A DNA stretch of 64,000 nucleotides from Synechococcus sp. PROS-9-1. GTDB taxonomy: Bacteria > Cyanobacteriota > Cyanobacteriia > PCC-6307 > Cyanobiaceae. Both the position numbers and the translations under genes were made by a program. The notes under the pieces are model-generated. The model worked only from the letters and a program-made list of their open reading frames with translations, was not told where the DNA came from and made no database searches. Position 1 is the stretch's first letter; each line of letters begins with the position of its first letter. Shown here one piece after another: positions 19,145 through 28,472 of this stretch. The stretch covers positions 1,302,001 to 1,366,000 of the forward strand of contig NZ_CP047961.1 of the NCBI RefSeq assembly GCF_014279775.1, given 5' to 3'.

Positions 19145-19201
19145 ACGGACATGTGTCCGTAGCCGCGCGACTTTACAGTTGAGTCGTGTGAATGTCACGA
19201 C
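19145..19201 (-). other. Two inverted repeats in the fbaA leader
   Basis: Between the class I aldolase and fbaA lie ACGGACA-TG-TGTCCGT (19145-19160) and GTCGTG-7 nt-CACGAC (19183-19201). Neither has a T-run, so they are not obvious terminators. They could be an operator or structured 5' leader of fbaA. Confidence 0.4.
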
Positions 19202-19244
19202 ACTTCGTGGCAGAAAGCACGCCGGAGTGTCAGCAAATGATGGG

Positions 19245-20312
19245 TCAGTAGGTGTAACCAGCTACAAAAAGCTGCTCGTCCGATGACGGCTGAGAGCCCG
19301 GGACGTAACGCCCCTGTGAGGCCTCCGAGTTCGCTTTTGCCCGCGCAAGTAACGCTGCCTGACCGGCCTCTTTGTCCTTACCAGCCCATGCCTTCAGGCA
19401 GGAATGCTGCAGGGCACGCCCATAGGAGAAGCCGAGATTCCATTGCGCTTTTCTTGAAATCTTGTTCATGTTGTTGAGATACACCGATGCCGCTTCTTCA
19501 CTCAAACCGCCTGACAAAAAGACAATTCCAGGAACACTGGCAGGAACACATCGCTCCAGTGTTCTCACGGTCATTTCTGCAACGATTTGGGGATCTGATT
19601 TCTGAGCACAATCGGCTCCTTGAATCGTCATCGAAGGCTTAAGGAGCGTTCCCTCCAGAAGAACTCCATTGAGCTGACAAGCGAAGTACACCTCCTTAAG
19701 AATCTGTTCTTGCACCGCTGCAGTGACCTCAATCGAATGCTCACCATCCATCAAGATTTCAGGCTCAATGATTGGCACGAGCCCTGATTCCTGAACAGAG
19801 CGTGCGTAACGCGCTAAGCCCCATGCATTTTCACGAATGGCCAGATCAGAGGGGCATCCATCAGCGGTGATTTGCAGTACGGCGCGCCATTTTGCAAAAC
19901 GTGCACCTTGGGCGTAATAGTCTTCTGCTCGCTCCACCAAGCCATCCAGGCCCGTACAAACGGTCTCAACAGCATGAGCACCAGGCAAAGGGGAAAGACC
20001 TTTATCAACTTTGATACCAGGAACAATCCCAGCTTTGATTAACTTATTAACCATTGTTTCGCCATCGGCATGACTCTGAAACAGGGTTTCTTCGTACAAG
20101 ATTGCGCCACTAATAAAGTCACAAAGACCTGCTGTTGTAAATAGCATTCCCCGGTAGGCCTGCCGATTGGCCTCAGTATTTTCAACTTGGATTGCACCTA
20201 ATCGCTTACCGACCGTCTTCGTAGATTCATCAACAGCAAGGATTCCCTTCCCCGACACTGCCAAAGCGTTGGCTGTTTCAATTAACTCTTTGGAGTATGC
20301 GGAAAGAGACAT
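19245..20312 (-). CDS. Fructose-bisphosphate aldolase, class I
   Basis: A 355-residue Schiff-base aldolase, unrelated in mechanism to the class II enzyme next to it. It shows SGKGILAVDEST (about residues 20-31), the lysine-bearing ARFAKWRAVLQ (about 136-146), PIIEPEILMDG (about 180-190), the Schiff-base lysine in LLEGTLLKPSMT (about 220-231) and FLSGGLSEEAA (about 265-275). The ATG at 20312 (MSLSAYSKEL) is preferred; an upstream in-frame start would add 18 unrelated residues. The tandem with fbaA suggests redundancy or use under different metal supply. Confidence 0.96.
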   Translation of the reverse strand: MSLSAYSKELIETANALAVSGKGILAVDESTKTVGKRLGAIQVENTEANRQAYRGMLFTTAGLCDFISGAILYEETLFQSHADGETMVNKLIKAGIVPGIKVDKGLSPLPGAHAVETVCTGLDGLVERAEDYYAQGARFAKWRAVLQITADGCPSDLAIRENAWGLARYARSVQESGLVPIIEPEILMDGEHSIEVTAAVQEQILKEVYFACQLNGVLLEGTLLKPSMTIQGADCAQKSDPQIVAEMTVRTLERCVPASVPGIVFLSGGLSEEAASVYLNNMNKISRKAQWNLGFSYGRALQHSCLKAWAGKDKEAGQAALLARAKANSEASQGRYVPGSQPSSDEQLFVAGYTY

Positions 20313-20451
20313 AGGAGCGACGCGACAACAAGGAAAGATCCTGAATTTTAAACACCATATCTTCACGAAAACAAATATTCGTTACCGCAACCAGTATCCA
20401 AGGCCGCAGAGAAATGAATATTAATTCATCAGTCTGTCAAAAACAATTAGG

Positions 20452-21531
20452 TCACATGATCGATTGATCACATGCTTGCTGACTGATCAACCCCTCTGAG
20501 AGGCCAGGCACCATGGGAGCACCGGTTTGAATGCTCTGAGCCCACCAGCTTTGGATGCGAGCCACCGGTGCCACCCGGCCATCACTCCAGGTCGTGGGGA
20601 ACATGAACTCAGCCTCCGCTTCAACATTGCGGGTGGGCTCTCCCATGGGCGTATGCCAAAGCCCAAAGCCATGGACGTAATCCTTTTGGTTCGCGCTACC
20701 GAGAGTGAGGCTTCCATGAGATCCGTAGACCTCGAGCCAGCAGCCTCGACCATTGCGAGCCACAGACGCCAAATTGACCTGTGCTGGCACCCTCTGGTCG
20801 CTGCGGCCCTCCCATTCGAGCTCCATCTGAATCAGGGAAACATCTTCGGCATCCACGGGAGCCATGCCTCCACTGGGCTGAGGACGCTCCTTGATCGAGA
20901 CGCTATTGAGACTTTGAACGGATCGAATCGGTCCGATCAACCACGCCAGCATGTCGAAGGCATGGGTACCAAGGGCGCCAACCACACCACCACCGGCTTC
21001 CCGTTGTGAATACCAGCTCCAAGCTCGAGACGCATCCGCACGGCTGCTCATCAACCAGTCGAGTTTCACCAGCCAGGGAGTACCGACGGCACCTGCCTCC
21101 AACATTCTGGCGGCCTGCATGAACAGAGGCACAGCCCGATACTCATAATCCACCGCAACACTGAGCCGGTTCTGGATAGAAACGCGTTGGAGCTCTGCCA
21201 CCAATTCAGCCTTCAGAGCAACAGGCTTTTCAAGCAACAAGTGTTTGCCCGCTTTCAGCGCTTGAAGGGCCAAGGCAAAGCGTGGCTCCGGAGGGGTGGC
21301 AATGATCACGGCTTGCACGCGAGGGTCCCTGAGAAGAGCCTCCCAATCGTCATAACCAGGGAGATTGTGCTCCTGACAGGCCTGATCTAAACGTTCACGA
21401 CGGGGATGCCAGAGCGCTACCGCCTGGAGATCAGGTTGAGAGGCAAGGGCTTGGAGATGAACCGATTCACCAAAGCCAAGACCCGCAATCGCCACTCCAA
21501 TCGGGGGAGGACTTGAGGATGGGAGAGCCAT
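20452..21531 (-). CDS. Gfo/Idh/MocA-family oxidoreductase
   Basis: A 359-residue NAD(P)-dependent sugar-type oxidoreductase. The N-terminal Rossmann fold reads IGVAIAGLGFGESVHLQAL (about residues 10-28); VIIATPPEPR (about 75-84) and GKHLLLEKPVAL (about 96-107) hold the conserved EKP lysine; the GGGVVGALGTHAFDML stretch near residue 180 carries the conserved His and Asp. The substrate cannot be told from sequence. The ATG at 21531 gives the normal family length. It lies downstream of a small secreted protein and accD. Confidence 0.92.
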   Translation of the reverse strand: MALPSSSPPPIGVAIAGLGFGESVHLQALASQPDLQAVALWHPRRERLDQACQEHNLPGYDDWEALLRDPRVQAVIIATPPEPRFALALQALKAGKHLLLEKPVALKAELVAELQRVSIQNRLSVAVDYEYRAVPLFMQAARMLEAGAVGTPWLVKLDWLMSSRADASRAWSWYSQREAGGGVVGALGTHAFDMLAWLIGPIRSVQSLNSVSIKERPQPSGGMAPVDAEDVSLIQMELEWEGRSDQRVPAQVNLASVARNGRGCWLEVYGSHGSLTLGSANQKDYVHGFGLWHTPMGEPTRNVEAEAEFMFPTTWSDGRVAPVARIQSWWAQSIQTGAPMVPGLSEGLISQQACDQSIM

Positions 21532-21550
21532 AAGGGAGGCCGAGTTGGGG

Positions 21551-21949
21551 TCAGGAGAGCGACGAAAACTCGTCCGATGAGCACACACCGGAGAGAACGC
21601 CGTCGATCAAAGGATCAGAACCAGAAGGTTGCCATTCGGCCCTGAATTGGGGCAATCCATTCTTTTGCTTGTCCCGATACAGCAGTTGGCTGCAGTCGAT
21701 CTCCATCACGACCAGCGTTCCCAAAGCGGGGCTGTCATCCTCCTGACGCAAGCTATAGCGGCTCAGCACTGACACAGTGCCATCTTTCTTCAGCCGCAAA
21801 CTGCCGGCATCCCACCATTGCTGTCCCTCCTCACTGGAGGGGACTTCTCGCCATTCAACCTGACCTGCGCACACAGGAGCGGCGCAAAGGATCAGGGCTA
21901 AAACAACAGCAGCCACGGTCCTAAAGCGTGAGGCCAAAACCTGAATCAT
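21551..21949 (-). CDS. Exported hypothetical protein, 132 aa
   Basis: It has a clear signal peptide ([24 protein letters not shown]) with cleavage expected near residue 29. The mature part starts [22 protein letters not shown] and has two cysteines, one in MEIDCSQL and one in SGVCSSDEF, which could form a disulfide. It resembles the small lumenal or periplasmic proteins of cyanobacteria whose roles are unknown. Its start overlaps the accD stop by 4 nt (ATGA), so it is translationally coupled to accD. Confidence 0.8.
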   Translation of the reverse strand: MIQVLASRFRTVAAVVLALILCAAPVCAGQVEWREVPSSEEGQQWWDAGSLRLKKDGTVSVLSRYSLRQEDDSPALGTLVVMEIDCSQLLYRDKQKNGLPQFRAEWQPSGSDPLIDGVLSGVCSSDEFSSLS

Positions 21950-22824
21950 GAGCTAGCGACCCGGGATTCACAGCCGTGCAATCTGAGCAGACTCGCCAGA
22001 GTGGAACGCAATTGCGTACGCGGAACAATCGAATCCACGAATCCGTGATCTTGCAGATACTCGGCGGTTTGAAAATTATCCGGTAATTTTTCGCGCAGTG
22101 TCTGTTCAATCACGCGTCGCCCAGCAAAGCCAATCAGAGCTTTTGGCTCCGCCAAAATCAAATCACCAAGCATCGCAAAACTTGCTGTGACGCCGCCAGT
22201 GGTGGGGTGAGTGAGTAAAGGCATGTACAACACGCCCGCTTCGCGGTGGCGTTCCAAAGCACCGGAAATCTTTGCCATCTGCATGAGGCTGAGCATGCCC
22301 TCCTGCATCCTCGCTCCACCCGACGCGCAAACAATGAGGAGTGGCAGCTTTTTGGCGGTCGCTGCTTCCACCAAGCGGGTGATCTTTTCACCGACCACCG
22401 ACCCCATCGAACCGCCCATAAAACGGAAATCCATCACAGCAAGAGCCATTGGAATCCCCTCGACCTCACAGAGTCCAGTAATGACACCATCACGAAGCCC
22501 TGTACTGGCTTGGGTTTCGCGCAGTCGATCCGCATAGGCCCTGCGGTCTTTAAAACCCAATGGATCCATGGGTTGAAGCTCTTGATCCATCGCCACGAAG
22601 CTGTTGGGATCCACCAACACCGCAATGCGCTCGGTGCTATCGATGCGGTGGTGATATCCACAGTTGCTGCAAACACTGGCGTTGCTCAGCAGATCCTTGC
22701 GATACACCACCTGACCGCACTCGGGGCACTTGCTCCAAAGACCATCCCCTTCATCGGGTTCTTGATTCACCTTGCCGACGTACTGACCTTTACGGCGGTC
22801 AGCGAACCAGTCGAACAAACTCAA
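21946..22824 (-). CDS. accD: Acetyl-CoA carboxylase carboxyltransferase subunit beta
   Basis: A 292-residue subunit that with AccA transfers CO2 from biotin to acetyl-CoA, making malonyl-CoA for fatty acids. It has the N-terminal four-cysteine zinc ribbon (KCPECGQ and CSNCGYH, about residues 33-58), [17 protein letters not shown] near residue 130, [11 protein letters not shown] (about 161-171) and the [11 protein letters not shown] stretch (about 228-238). Length is normal. It is the first gene of a three-gene minus-strand unit. Confidence 0.97.
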   Translation of the reverse strand: MSLFDWFADRRKGQYVGKVNQEPDEGDGLWSKCPECGQVVYRKDLLSNASVCSNCGYHHRIDSTERIAVLVDPNSFVAMDQELQPMDPLGFKDRRAYADRLRETQASTGLRDGVITGLCEVEGIPMALAVMDFRFMGGSMGSVVGEKITRLVEAATAKKLPLLIVCASGGARMQEGMLSLMQMAKISGALERHREAGVLYMPLLTHPTTGGVTASFAMLGDLILAEPKALIGFAGRRVIEQTLREKLPDNFQTAEYLQDHGFVDSIVPRTQLRSTLASLLRLHGCESRVASS

Positions 22825-23020
22825 GGTTGATTACTCCTTAATGGCAACAGCAGATCTCAGTTGGCATTGGGGCTTTCGGTTTGTACGAGCGCCACATTGG
22901 GGAGATCCGAGGGAACAAATGATCAAGCCAAAGGCCTGAATTTTGCACCAATCACATCAGGCTAGGACAGGGATGTTGCAATCTCTCAGCACAACAGCCA
23001 TTGAGCTGATTTCTGTTCCT

Positions 23021-23854
23021 TTAAAGGCCAGCAAACAGGCTGAACCATTGCTGCCCCCACCACTCAGAACCTCCGAGCCAGGTCAGCCAGATCCCAAGGG
23101 CAATAAAAGGGCCAAATGGGAAGGGCTGTCTCGGCCCTAGTCGTCCAGAAAGACGTCCAATCGTGCCAAAGAATGCGCCGCTAAAAACGGCGATCGCCAT
23201 AGCAACCAAGACACCGCCCAAGCCAAGCCAAGCTCCGGCGACAGCAGCCAATTTGGCGTCACCAAGCCCGAGGGCAGGTTGTCCAAGCATGCGCTCCGCG
23301 AGAGCACTTAATCCCTCCAGCACCAGCAATCCCGCTGATGCCGCCAACAGATGATTGAGGAGAAACGAACTCGCTTCAGGGGCTGGAATGACCAGATAGA
23401 GAGCCCCCGTGAAGGCAAGGCCGAGCAATACCCCGATCCTGCAAAGAGGTTCGGGGAGCCAGAGATGGTCGATATCAATCAACACCAGTGGAAGCAGCAC
23501 ACTGATCAGGACAATCCCCGCCAGCACATTGAGCAAGGCCAGGCCTACATGATCCGAAGCGGCGAGCAATCCATGACCCCACAACGCGCTCAACCAAAGG
23601 AGGGCGCTGAAGAATTCCACGAATGGGTAGCGGCTCGAGATGCCTTGATGGCAATCGCGACAACGTCCCCGAAGCCAGACCCACCCCAACACCGGCACAT
23701 TGTCGTGCCAGCGCACCGCCTGACCACACTTTGGGCAGTGGCTGCCAGGCCAAACCACTGATTCTTCGCGAGGCAATCGCCAGGCCAGCACATTGGCGAA
23801 ACTCCCCACACAGGCACCAGCCAACGCAAGGATCAGACCCAACACACTTGTCAA
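23021..23854 (-). CDS. pilD: Type IV prepilin peptidase
   Basis: A 277-residue bifunctional leader peptidase/N-methylase for type IV pilins. It shows VGSFANVLAWRLPR near residue 20, a four-cysteine zinc site (C40, C43, C65, C68), and the two catalytic aspartates of A24 peptidases in LIDIDHLWLPE (about 123-133) and GLGDAKLAA (about 192-200). About eight hydrophobic helices are expected. The start is TTG at 23854, overlapping the stop of the upstream gene as TTGA. Pilus genes are otherwise absent from the window. Confidence 0.92.
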   Translation of the reverse strand: MTSVLGLILALAGACVGSFANVLAWRLPREESVVWPGSHCPKCGQAVRWHDNVPVLGWVWLRGRCRDCHQGISSRYPFVEFFSALLWLSALWGHGLLAASDHVGLALLNVLAGIVLISVLLPLVLIDIDHLWLPEPLCRIGVLLGLAFTGALYLVIPAPEASSFLLNHLLAASAGLLVLEGLSALAERMLGQPALGLGDAKLAAVAGAWLGLGGVLVAMAIAVFSGAFFGTIGRLSGRLGPRQPFPFGPFIALGIWLTWLGGSEWWGQQWFSLFAGL

Positions 23855-24090
23855 AGCGCTGATCCCCTGGGTCGGTCTCGCCAGCCACGCGGGCGACGCA
23901 GTCGTCGACCAATTAGATCGATGCTGATGAAATGCTCTTGAAGCAACAGTGTGGGGCTTGCGAACACAACCCTGCCCTCATCTAACCGCTCATTTACAAC
24001 AACACCCATCGGTTCAAGCTGCTGCCCAGAGTCAGTTAAGAAGCGGAAGTAGATCCGTCGTGCCAATGCGATCAGGCGACGACTATCCAC
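23851..24090 (-). CDS. Conserved hypothetical protein upstream of pilD
   Basis: A basic soluble protein, about 79 residues from the GTG at 24090 (VDSRRLIALARRIYFRFL). The frame stays open up to 24180, but the strong prk terminator (24158-24192) lies in that extension, so a later start such as 24090 is more likely. The C-terminal end is very Arg-rich (IGRRLRRPRGWRDRPRG). The stop overlaps the pilD TTG by 4 nt, which supports real translation. Family not recognised. Confidence 0.55.
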   Translation of the reverse strand: MDSRRLIALARRIYFRFLTDSGQQLEPMGVVVNERLDEGRVVFASPTLLLQEHFISIDLIGRRLRRPRGWRDRPRGSAL

Positions 24091-24157
24091 TCTGTCCCAA
24101 CGCGGTGGAGGAGTTGTTGATCCCCCTGCACCTGCAATTTCAAAGGAGGGAGAGGAC

Positions 24158-24192
24158 AAAAAAAGGACCCACCTGATCATTCAGATGAGTCC
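24158..24192 (-). terminator. Strong intrinsic terminator of prk
   Basis: On the minus strand an 11-bp stem (two G-T wobbles) with a 6-nt loop is followed by seven T. A second hairpin without a T-run (GCTCGAT / ATCGAGC, 24208-24225) lies between it and the prk stop at 24233. It marks the end of the long leuB-prk run. Confidence 0.85.
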
Positions 24193-24232
24193 ACGATAGA
24201 TCTAATCGCTCGATGTGTATCGAGCAAAGCAA

Positions 24233-25135
24233 TCAGGAGAGCTTGCTTTGGTCTTCAATCATGCGGTGAATGATGGGGGTCAAGATGAGTTCCATCGCGA
24301 AGCCCATTTTCCCTCCATTCACAACAATGCTGGTGGGACTGCTCATGAAGGAATCATGAATCATGCTCAGCAGGTAGCTGAAATCAATTCCCCACTTCTC
24401 ACGAGCTCCCTTGCGGAAGTGAATGATCACAAAGCTTTCATCTGGCGTTGGGATGTTGCGACAGATGAATGGATTGGAGGTGTCAACCGTTGGCACCCTC
24501 TGGAAATTGATGTCAGTGAGGCTGAATTGGGGACAGATGTGATTGATGTAATCCGGCATGCGGCGCAGGATCGTGTCCACAATCGCTTCGGCTGAGTAGC
24601 CACGTTCGGCGTTATCACGCTGAATCTTTTGGATCCACTCGAGATTGGTGATCGGAACAACACCCACCAGTAAATCGGCGCGGGATGCCACGTCGTAGCC
24701 GTCTCCAACAACGCCACCGTGGAGGCCTTCGTAGAACAACACGTCAGTGCCACCTGGAATGTCTTCCCAGGGGGTGAACTGACCTGGGTCCAAGCTCACG
24801 CCGAGGCGAGCGTTGTGTTCAGCAGCTTCTTCTGGACTGTGGAGGTAGTAACGCTTCTGACCGCCACCGGTTTCGCCATAGACGCGGAAGAGCTCTTCGA
24901 GCTTGTCGAAGAGGTTGGCCTCTGGACCGAAGTGCGAGAAATTCTCACCCTTCGCAAGCGATTCAGACATGGCGGCCTTCATCGCCATCCGCTCAAAGCG
25001 GTGGTAGCTGTCGCCCTCCACCACTGCAGGAGTGATGTTCTCCCGAGCGAAGATGTGCTCAAAAGCCCTCTTAACGGTGCTGGTGCCTGCACCTGAGGAA
25101 CCCGTGACAGCCACGACGGGGTGACGCTTCGACAT
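24233..25135 (-). CDS. prk: Phosphoribulokinase
   Basis: A 300-residue enzyme that phosphorylates ribulose-5-phosphate to ribulose-1,5-bisphosphate. The P-loop TGSSGAGTSTVKRAF (about residues 11-25), VEGDSYHRFER (about 39-49), FYEGLHGGVV (about 133-142) and the C-terminal RVPTVDTSNPF are typical of the short bacterial (class I) form. No cysteine occurs in the N-terminal half; only two are present, in HICPQF and FICRN. The P-loop cysteine used for thioredoxin/CP12 control in plant-type enzymes is therefore missing. The last gene of a long minus-strand run. Confidence 0.96.
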   Translation of the reverse strand: MSKRHPVVAVTGSSGAGTSTVKRAFEHIFARENITPAVVEGDSYHRFERMAMKAAMSESLAKGENFSHFGPEANLFDKLEELFRVYGETGGGQKRYYLHSPEEAAEHNARLGVSLDPGQFTPWEDIPGGTDVLFYEGLHGGVVGDGYDVASRADLLVGVVPITNLEWIQKIQRDNAERGYSAEAIVDTILRRMPDYINHICPQFSLTDINFQRVPTVDTSNPFICRNIPTPDESFVIIHFRKGAREKWGIDFSYLLSMIHDSFMSSPTSIVVNGGKMGFAMELILTPIIHRMIEDQSKLS

Positions 25136-25209
25136 CGACGGAGGAAGATCTGGCCCGATGAGTTTGGCAGGTCAAAGGGCAAATTCCACATTTTTCCTTC
25201 CAGGTCGCA

Positions 25210-26283
25210 TCAGAGTGTCTTAAGAAGTTCCTCCCCCATCGCCTGACAGCCCAGAGCAGTACAGCCTTCAGACATCAGATCTCCAGTGCGGAATCCGGCT
25301 GCCAAAACGCGATCCACAGCGTGTTCCAGATCGTCCGCAGCTGCGTTTTGCTTGAGACCAGTCCGCAACATCATCGCTGCAGAGAGCACCATGGCCATCG
25401 GATTGGCCTTGTCTTGACCAGCCAGATCAGGGGCTGAACCATGAACGGGTTCATACAAACCAGGCCCTTCGCTTCCCAAAGAGGCTGAGGGAAGCATGCC
25501 GATCGAGCCGGTGAGCATTGCAGAAATATCGCTGAGAATGTCTCCGAAAAGATTGCCAGTGAGCACCACATCGAACTGGCGTGGATCTCTCACCAGTTGC
25601 ATCGCCGCATTGTCCACATACAGGTGACTGACATCCACTGCGGGGTACTCACCTTTCATGCCCTCCACGCGATCACGCCACAGTTGGCTGACGTCGAGCA
25701 CATTGGCCTTATCCACTGAGCAGAGCTGCCCTCGTCGCTCACAGGCGAGCTTGAACGCCACCCTGGCGATTCTGTCGACCTCAGAATCGGAGTAGGTCAT
25801 GGTGTTGAACGCTCGCTCTTCACCATCGGCCTGCACACGACCTTTCGGCTTCCCGAAATAAATACCTCCGGTGAGTTCCCTCACCACCATCAGATCCACC
25901 CCTTCCACCACTTCAGATCGCAGGCTGCTAGCACCAATCAGGGCTGGAACAATTTTGACTGGACGGAGATTGGCGAAGAGCTCCATGCCAGAGCGCAGGG
26001 CTAGCAATCCACTTTCAGGCCGTTGTTCTCGCGGCAAGGCATCAAATCGAGGGCTACCGATCGCTGCAAGCAAAACGGCATCGGCAGCCTTGCAAGCTTC
26101 AAGGGTGCTCGCCGGTAAGGGCTCGCCAGTGGCATCGATGGCAGAGCCACCGATCGGCGCTTCACTGAACTCGAGCGTGAAACCATGTCGAGCAGATACG
26201 GCTTCAAGGAGCTGCCTCGCCACGGCAGTGATCTCTGGACCAATGCCGTCACCCGGAAGCAAAACAACGCGATGCTGTGGCAT
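25210..26283 (-). CDS. leuB: 3-Isopropylmalate dehydrogenase
   Basis: A 357-residue NAD-dependent oxidative decarboxylase of leucine synthesis. The N terminus reads RVVLLPGDGIGPEITAVARQLL, followed by LLAAIGSPRFD (about residues 72-82), LRSGMELFANLRPVK (about 96-110), the substrate-binding MVVRELTGGIYFGKP (about 133-147), SVDKANVLDVS (about 190-200) and NLFGDILSD (about 240-248) with the Mg-binding aspartates, and EPVHGSAPDLAG near residue 277. Complete and of normal length. It is followed after 74 nt by prk. Confidence 0.97.
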   Translation of the reverse strand: MPQHRVVLLPGDGIGPEITAVARQLLEAVSARHGFTLEFSEAPIGGSAIDATGEPLPASTLEACKAADAVLLAAIGSPRFDALPREQRPESGLLALRSGMELFANLRPVKIVPALIGASSLRSEVVEGVDLMVVRELTGGIYFGKPKGRVQADGEERAFNTMTYSDSEVDRIARVAFKLACERRGQLCSVDKANVLDVSQLWRDRVEGMKGEYPAVDVSHLYVDNAAMQLVRDPRQFDVVLTGNLFGDILSDISAMLTGSIGMLPSASLGSEGPGLYEPVHGSAPDLAGQDKANPMAMVLSAAMMLRTGLKQNAAADDLEHAVDRVLAAGFRTGDLMSEGCTALGCQAMGEELLKTL

Positions 26284-26311
26284 TGGGTCTCAGAGGGGGG
26301 AACCAGAGAGG

Positions 26312-27352
26312 TTACTGAGCGGCTTTCTTGAGTTCGCGGATCTGTTTCGCCATCTCAGGCAATTTGCTGAATGCCGCTGAACAACGCAGCCAAAGCCTAT
26401 TGGGAATCGCCGGATAGCCACTCACCACCTCACCGGGCTCCACCTCACCATGAATCCCGCTCTTGGAACTTGCGATCGCACGATCACCAATCACCGCTCG
26501 ATTGGCCACACCCACCTGTCCAGCCAAAATCACCCCGTTTCCAAGGCGAGCGCCGCCCGCAATGCCCACCTGTGAGGCCAGGGCACAGCCCCGTCCGGTG
26601 ACAACGCCATGACCGATTTGCACGAGATTATCGATCTTTGTTCCCGCCCCAATTCGGGTTTCACCAACGGACGGGCGATCAATCGTGCTGCCGCAACCCA
26701 CCTCAACACCCTCCTCAAGGACCACCAGACCCGTTTGAGGCATTTTTCGCCATCCCTTGGCGGTCGGAACAAATCCAAACCCCTCTGAGCCCACCACCGC
26801 GTTGGAGTGAACAACGCAATGGTTGGCTAAACGCACTCCGGGGTGAAGCACAGCATTGGCATGCAATTCGCAAAACTGACCGACCCTCACATCGCCGTAA
26901 ATCACCACACCGGCATGAATGGTGCTGTTGGCACTGATGCGTGTGTCGTCGCCGATGCAAACGTGAGGGCCAATCGAGACTCCAGCATCGATCTGAACCC
27001 TGTCACCGATCACCGCAGAAGGATGAATGGTTGCTTCTGTTCTGGGCCGAGGATGCAAGCGCTCGAGGGCTTCTGCGAAGGCCAACCGAGGATCACGCAT
27101 CACGGCCCAAGCCAGACCACGCTGCTCAGCCATAGCCTTGAGGTCGTTCTGATTCGGAATCAAAACGGCGCCGACATGGCTGGTTTCTAGGCTCTGAATC
27201 AGAGCGTTGCCCTTTTCAAGGAAGCTGAGTTGATCGGCACTGGCTCTCTCCAAAGATGCAGCACCACGGAGCTCAGGATCGCTGCTGAGCTGATGCTCCA
27301 GCAGACCTGCCTCTCCGTCCTGAAGGACGGCGATTAACTGGCTGAAACGCAT
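26312..27352 (-). CDS. lpxD: UDP-3-O-acyl-glucosamine N-acyltransferase
   Basis: A 346-residue hexapeptide-repeat acyltransferase of lipid A synthesis. An N-terminal uridine-binding domain ([13 protein letters not shown] to about residue 100) is followed by a left-handed beta helix with many I/V-G-X4 hexads ([20 protein letters not shown]). The catalytic-His region is [17 protein letters not shown] (about 205-221), and the C-terminal helix is present. The ATG at 27352 gives the normal N terminus. Unusually for lpxD it sits beside leuB and proB rather than lpxA/fabZ. Spacing to proB is 4 nt. Confidence 0.96.
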   Translation of the reverse strand: MRFSQLIAVLQDGEAGLLEHQLSSDPELRGAASLERASADQLSFLEKGNALIQSLETSHVGAVLIPNQNDLKAMAEQRGLAWAVMRDPRLAFAEALERLHPRPRTEATIHPSAVIGDRVQIDAGVSIGPHVCIGDDTRISANSTIHAGVVIYGDVRVGQFCELHANAVLHPGVRLANHCVVHSNAVVGSEGFGFVPTAKGWRKMPQTGLVVLEEGVEVGCGSTIDRPSVGETRIGAGTKIDNLVQIGHGVVTGRGCALASQVGIAGGARLGNGVILAGQVGVANRAVIGDRAIASSKSGIHGEVEPGEVVSGYPAIPNRLWLRCSAAFSKLPEMAKQIRELKKAAQ

Positions 27353-27356
27353 CGAT

Positions 27357-28472
27357 TCAGGGGTCTGGTTGGCGGATCGTAGGCGTGCTGAGGACAAGCA
27401 CGTCGCGATGCACCACAACTGGCGAACCCCCTTGGCGATCGGTCCGCGCTGGCTCTTTAACAAGACCTCGAAGCGCCTCACTACTGAGGGAGCTCAGGCC
27501 ACGGGCCACTTCATCGCCTTCCTGATCGAGGATCCGCACGGGTTGATTGGCCTGAAACTCTCCGGTGATGTCCGTAATTCCAACCAAAAGTAAGGAGGCA
27601 CCTTTGTCGCACAGCGCTAGGCAGGCTCCGCCATCAATGTGCAGGCTCCCTTGGGGTTGCAACGCATGGGCCAGCCAGCTTTTTCGATGACCAAGGGGCT
27701 GGGGATGGGGATGAAAGACCGTGCCTCCACGCCCCCCAGCCAACATCGTTTGAAGGGTGTGCTGATCGCGACCATCCGCCAGATGCACGGTGATTCCGCT
27801 CGCTGTGGCAATCCGAGCGGCCGCGATTTTGGTGGTCATCCCGCCGGTTCCCCAACGACCTCCATCTCCTGCGCCCTGTTCAAGGGCCTGCAGTTCTTCT
27901 GGGTGATGCACGTCCGAAATAGGGCGCGCCGAGGCATCACTGCGCGGATCAGCGGAATAGAGGCGGTCGATATCGGTCAAAAGAATCAGATCATCCGCAT
28001 CAATCGCTGCTGCCACCAAGGCTGAGAGCGTGTCGTTATCGCCAAAACGCAACTCAGCGGAAGACACCGTGTCGTTTTCGTTGATGACGGGTAAAACCTT
28101 CCATTCGATCAACTGATGCAGGGTCGCAGAAGCGTTGTGATAACTCCGACTGTCGGCCAAGTCAGATCGAGTGAGAAGAACCTGCGCTACGGGGATGCCA
28201 TGGACGGCCATCGCTTCTTCGTACAGAGCCATCAGATGGCCTTGACCGATCGCCGCCGCAGCTTGAAGACCGCGCAACGAAGAAGGCCTGGCCTTTAGGC
28301 CTAGGCGCTGACATCCGAGTCCGACAGCCCCACTTGTGACCAAGACAACACGGTCGCCTCGTTGGAGACATTGGGCGAGATTCAGACACAAAGCTGAGAT
28401 GGCATCAGCAGTGCTGCGACGTTCCGTGCTGCGCAGCAAACTGGTCCCAACCTTCACAACTCGCAGGCTCAT
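27357..28472 (-). CDS. proB: Glutamate 5-kinase
   Basis: A 371-residue first enzyme of proline synthesis, with an N-terminal amino-acid-kinase domain ([12 protein letters not shown], then [16 protein letters not shown] near residue 48, [21 protein letters not shown] near 130, and [12 protein letters not shown] near 208) and a C-terminal PUA domain (about residues 275-365, with [16 protein letters not shown]). Feedback inhibition by proline is the usual control. The ATG at 28472 overlaps the yqeG stop by 4 nt. Confidence 0.97.
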   Translation of the reverse strand: MSLRVVKVGTSLLRSTERRSTADAISALCLNLAQCLQRGDRVVLVTSGAVGLGCQRLGLKARPSSLRGLQAAAAIGQGHLMALYEEAMAVHGIPVAQVLLTRSDLADSRSYHNASATLHQLIEWKVLPVINENDTVSSAELRFGDNDTLSALVAAAIDADDLILLTDIDRLYSADPRSDASARPISDVHHPEELQALEQGAGDGGRWGTGGMTTKIAAARIATASGITVHLADGRDQHTLQTMLAGGRGGTVFHPHPQPLGHRKSWLAHALQPQGSLHIDGGACLALCDKGASLLLVGITDITGEFQANQPVRILDQEGDEVARGLSSLSSEALRGLVKEPARTDRQGGSPVVVHRDVLVLSTPTIRQPDP

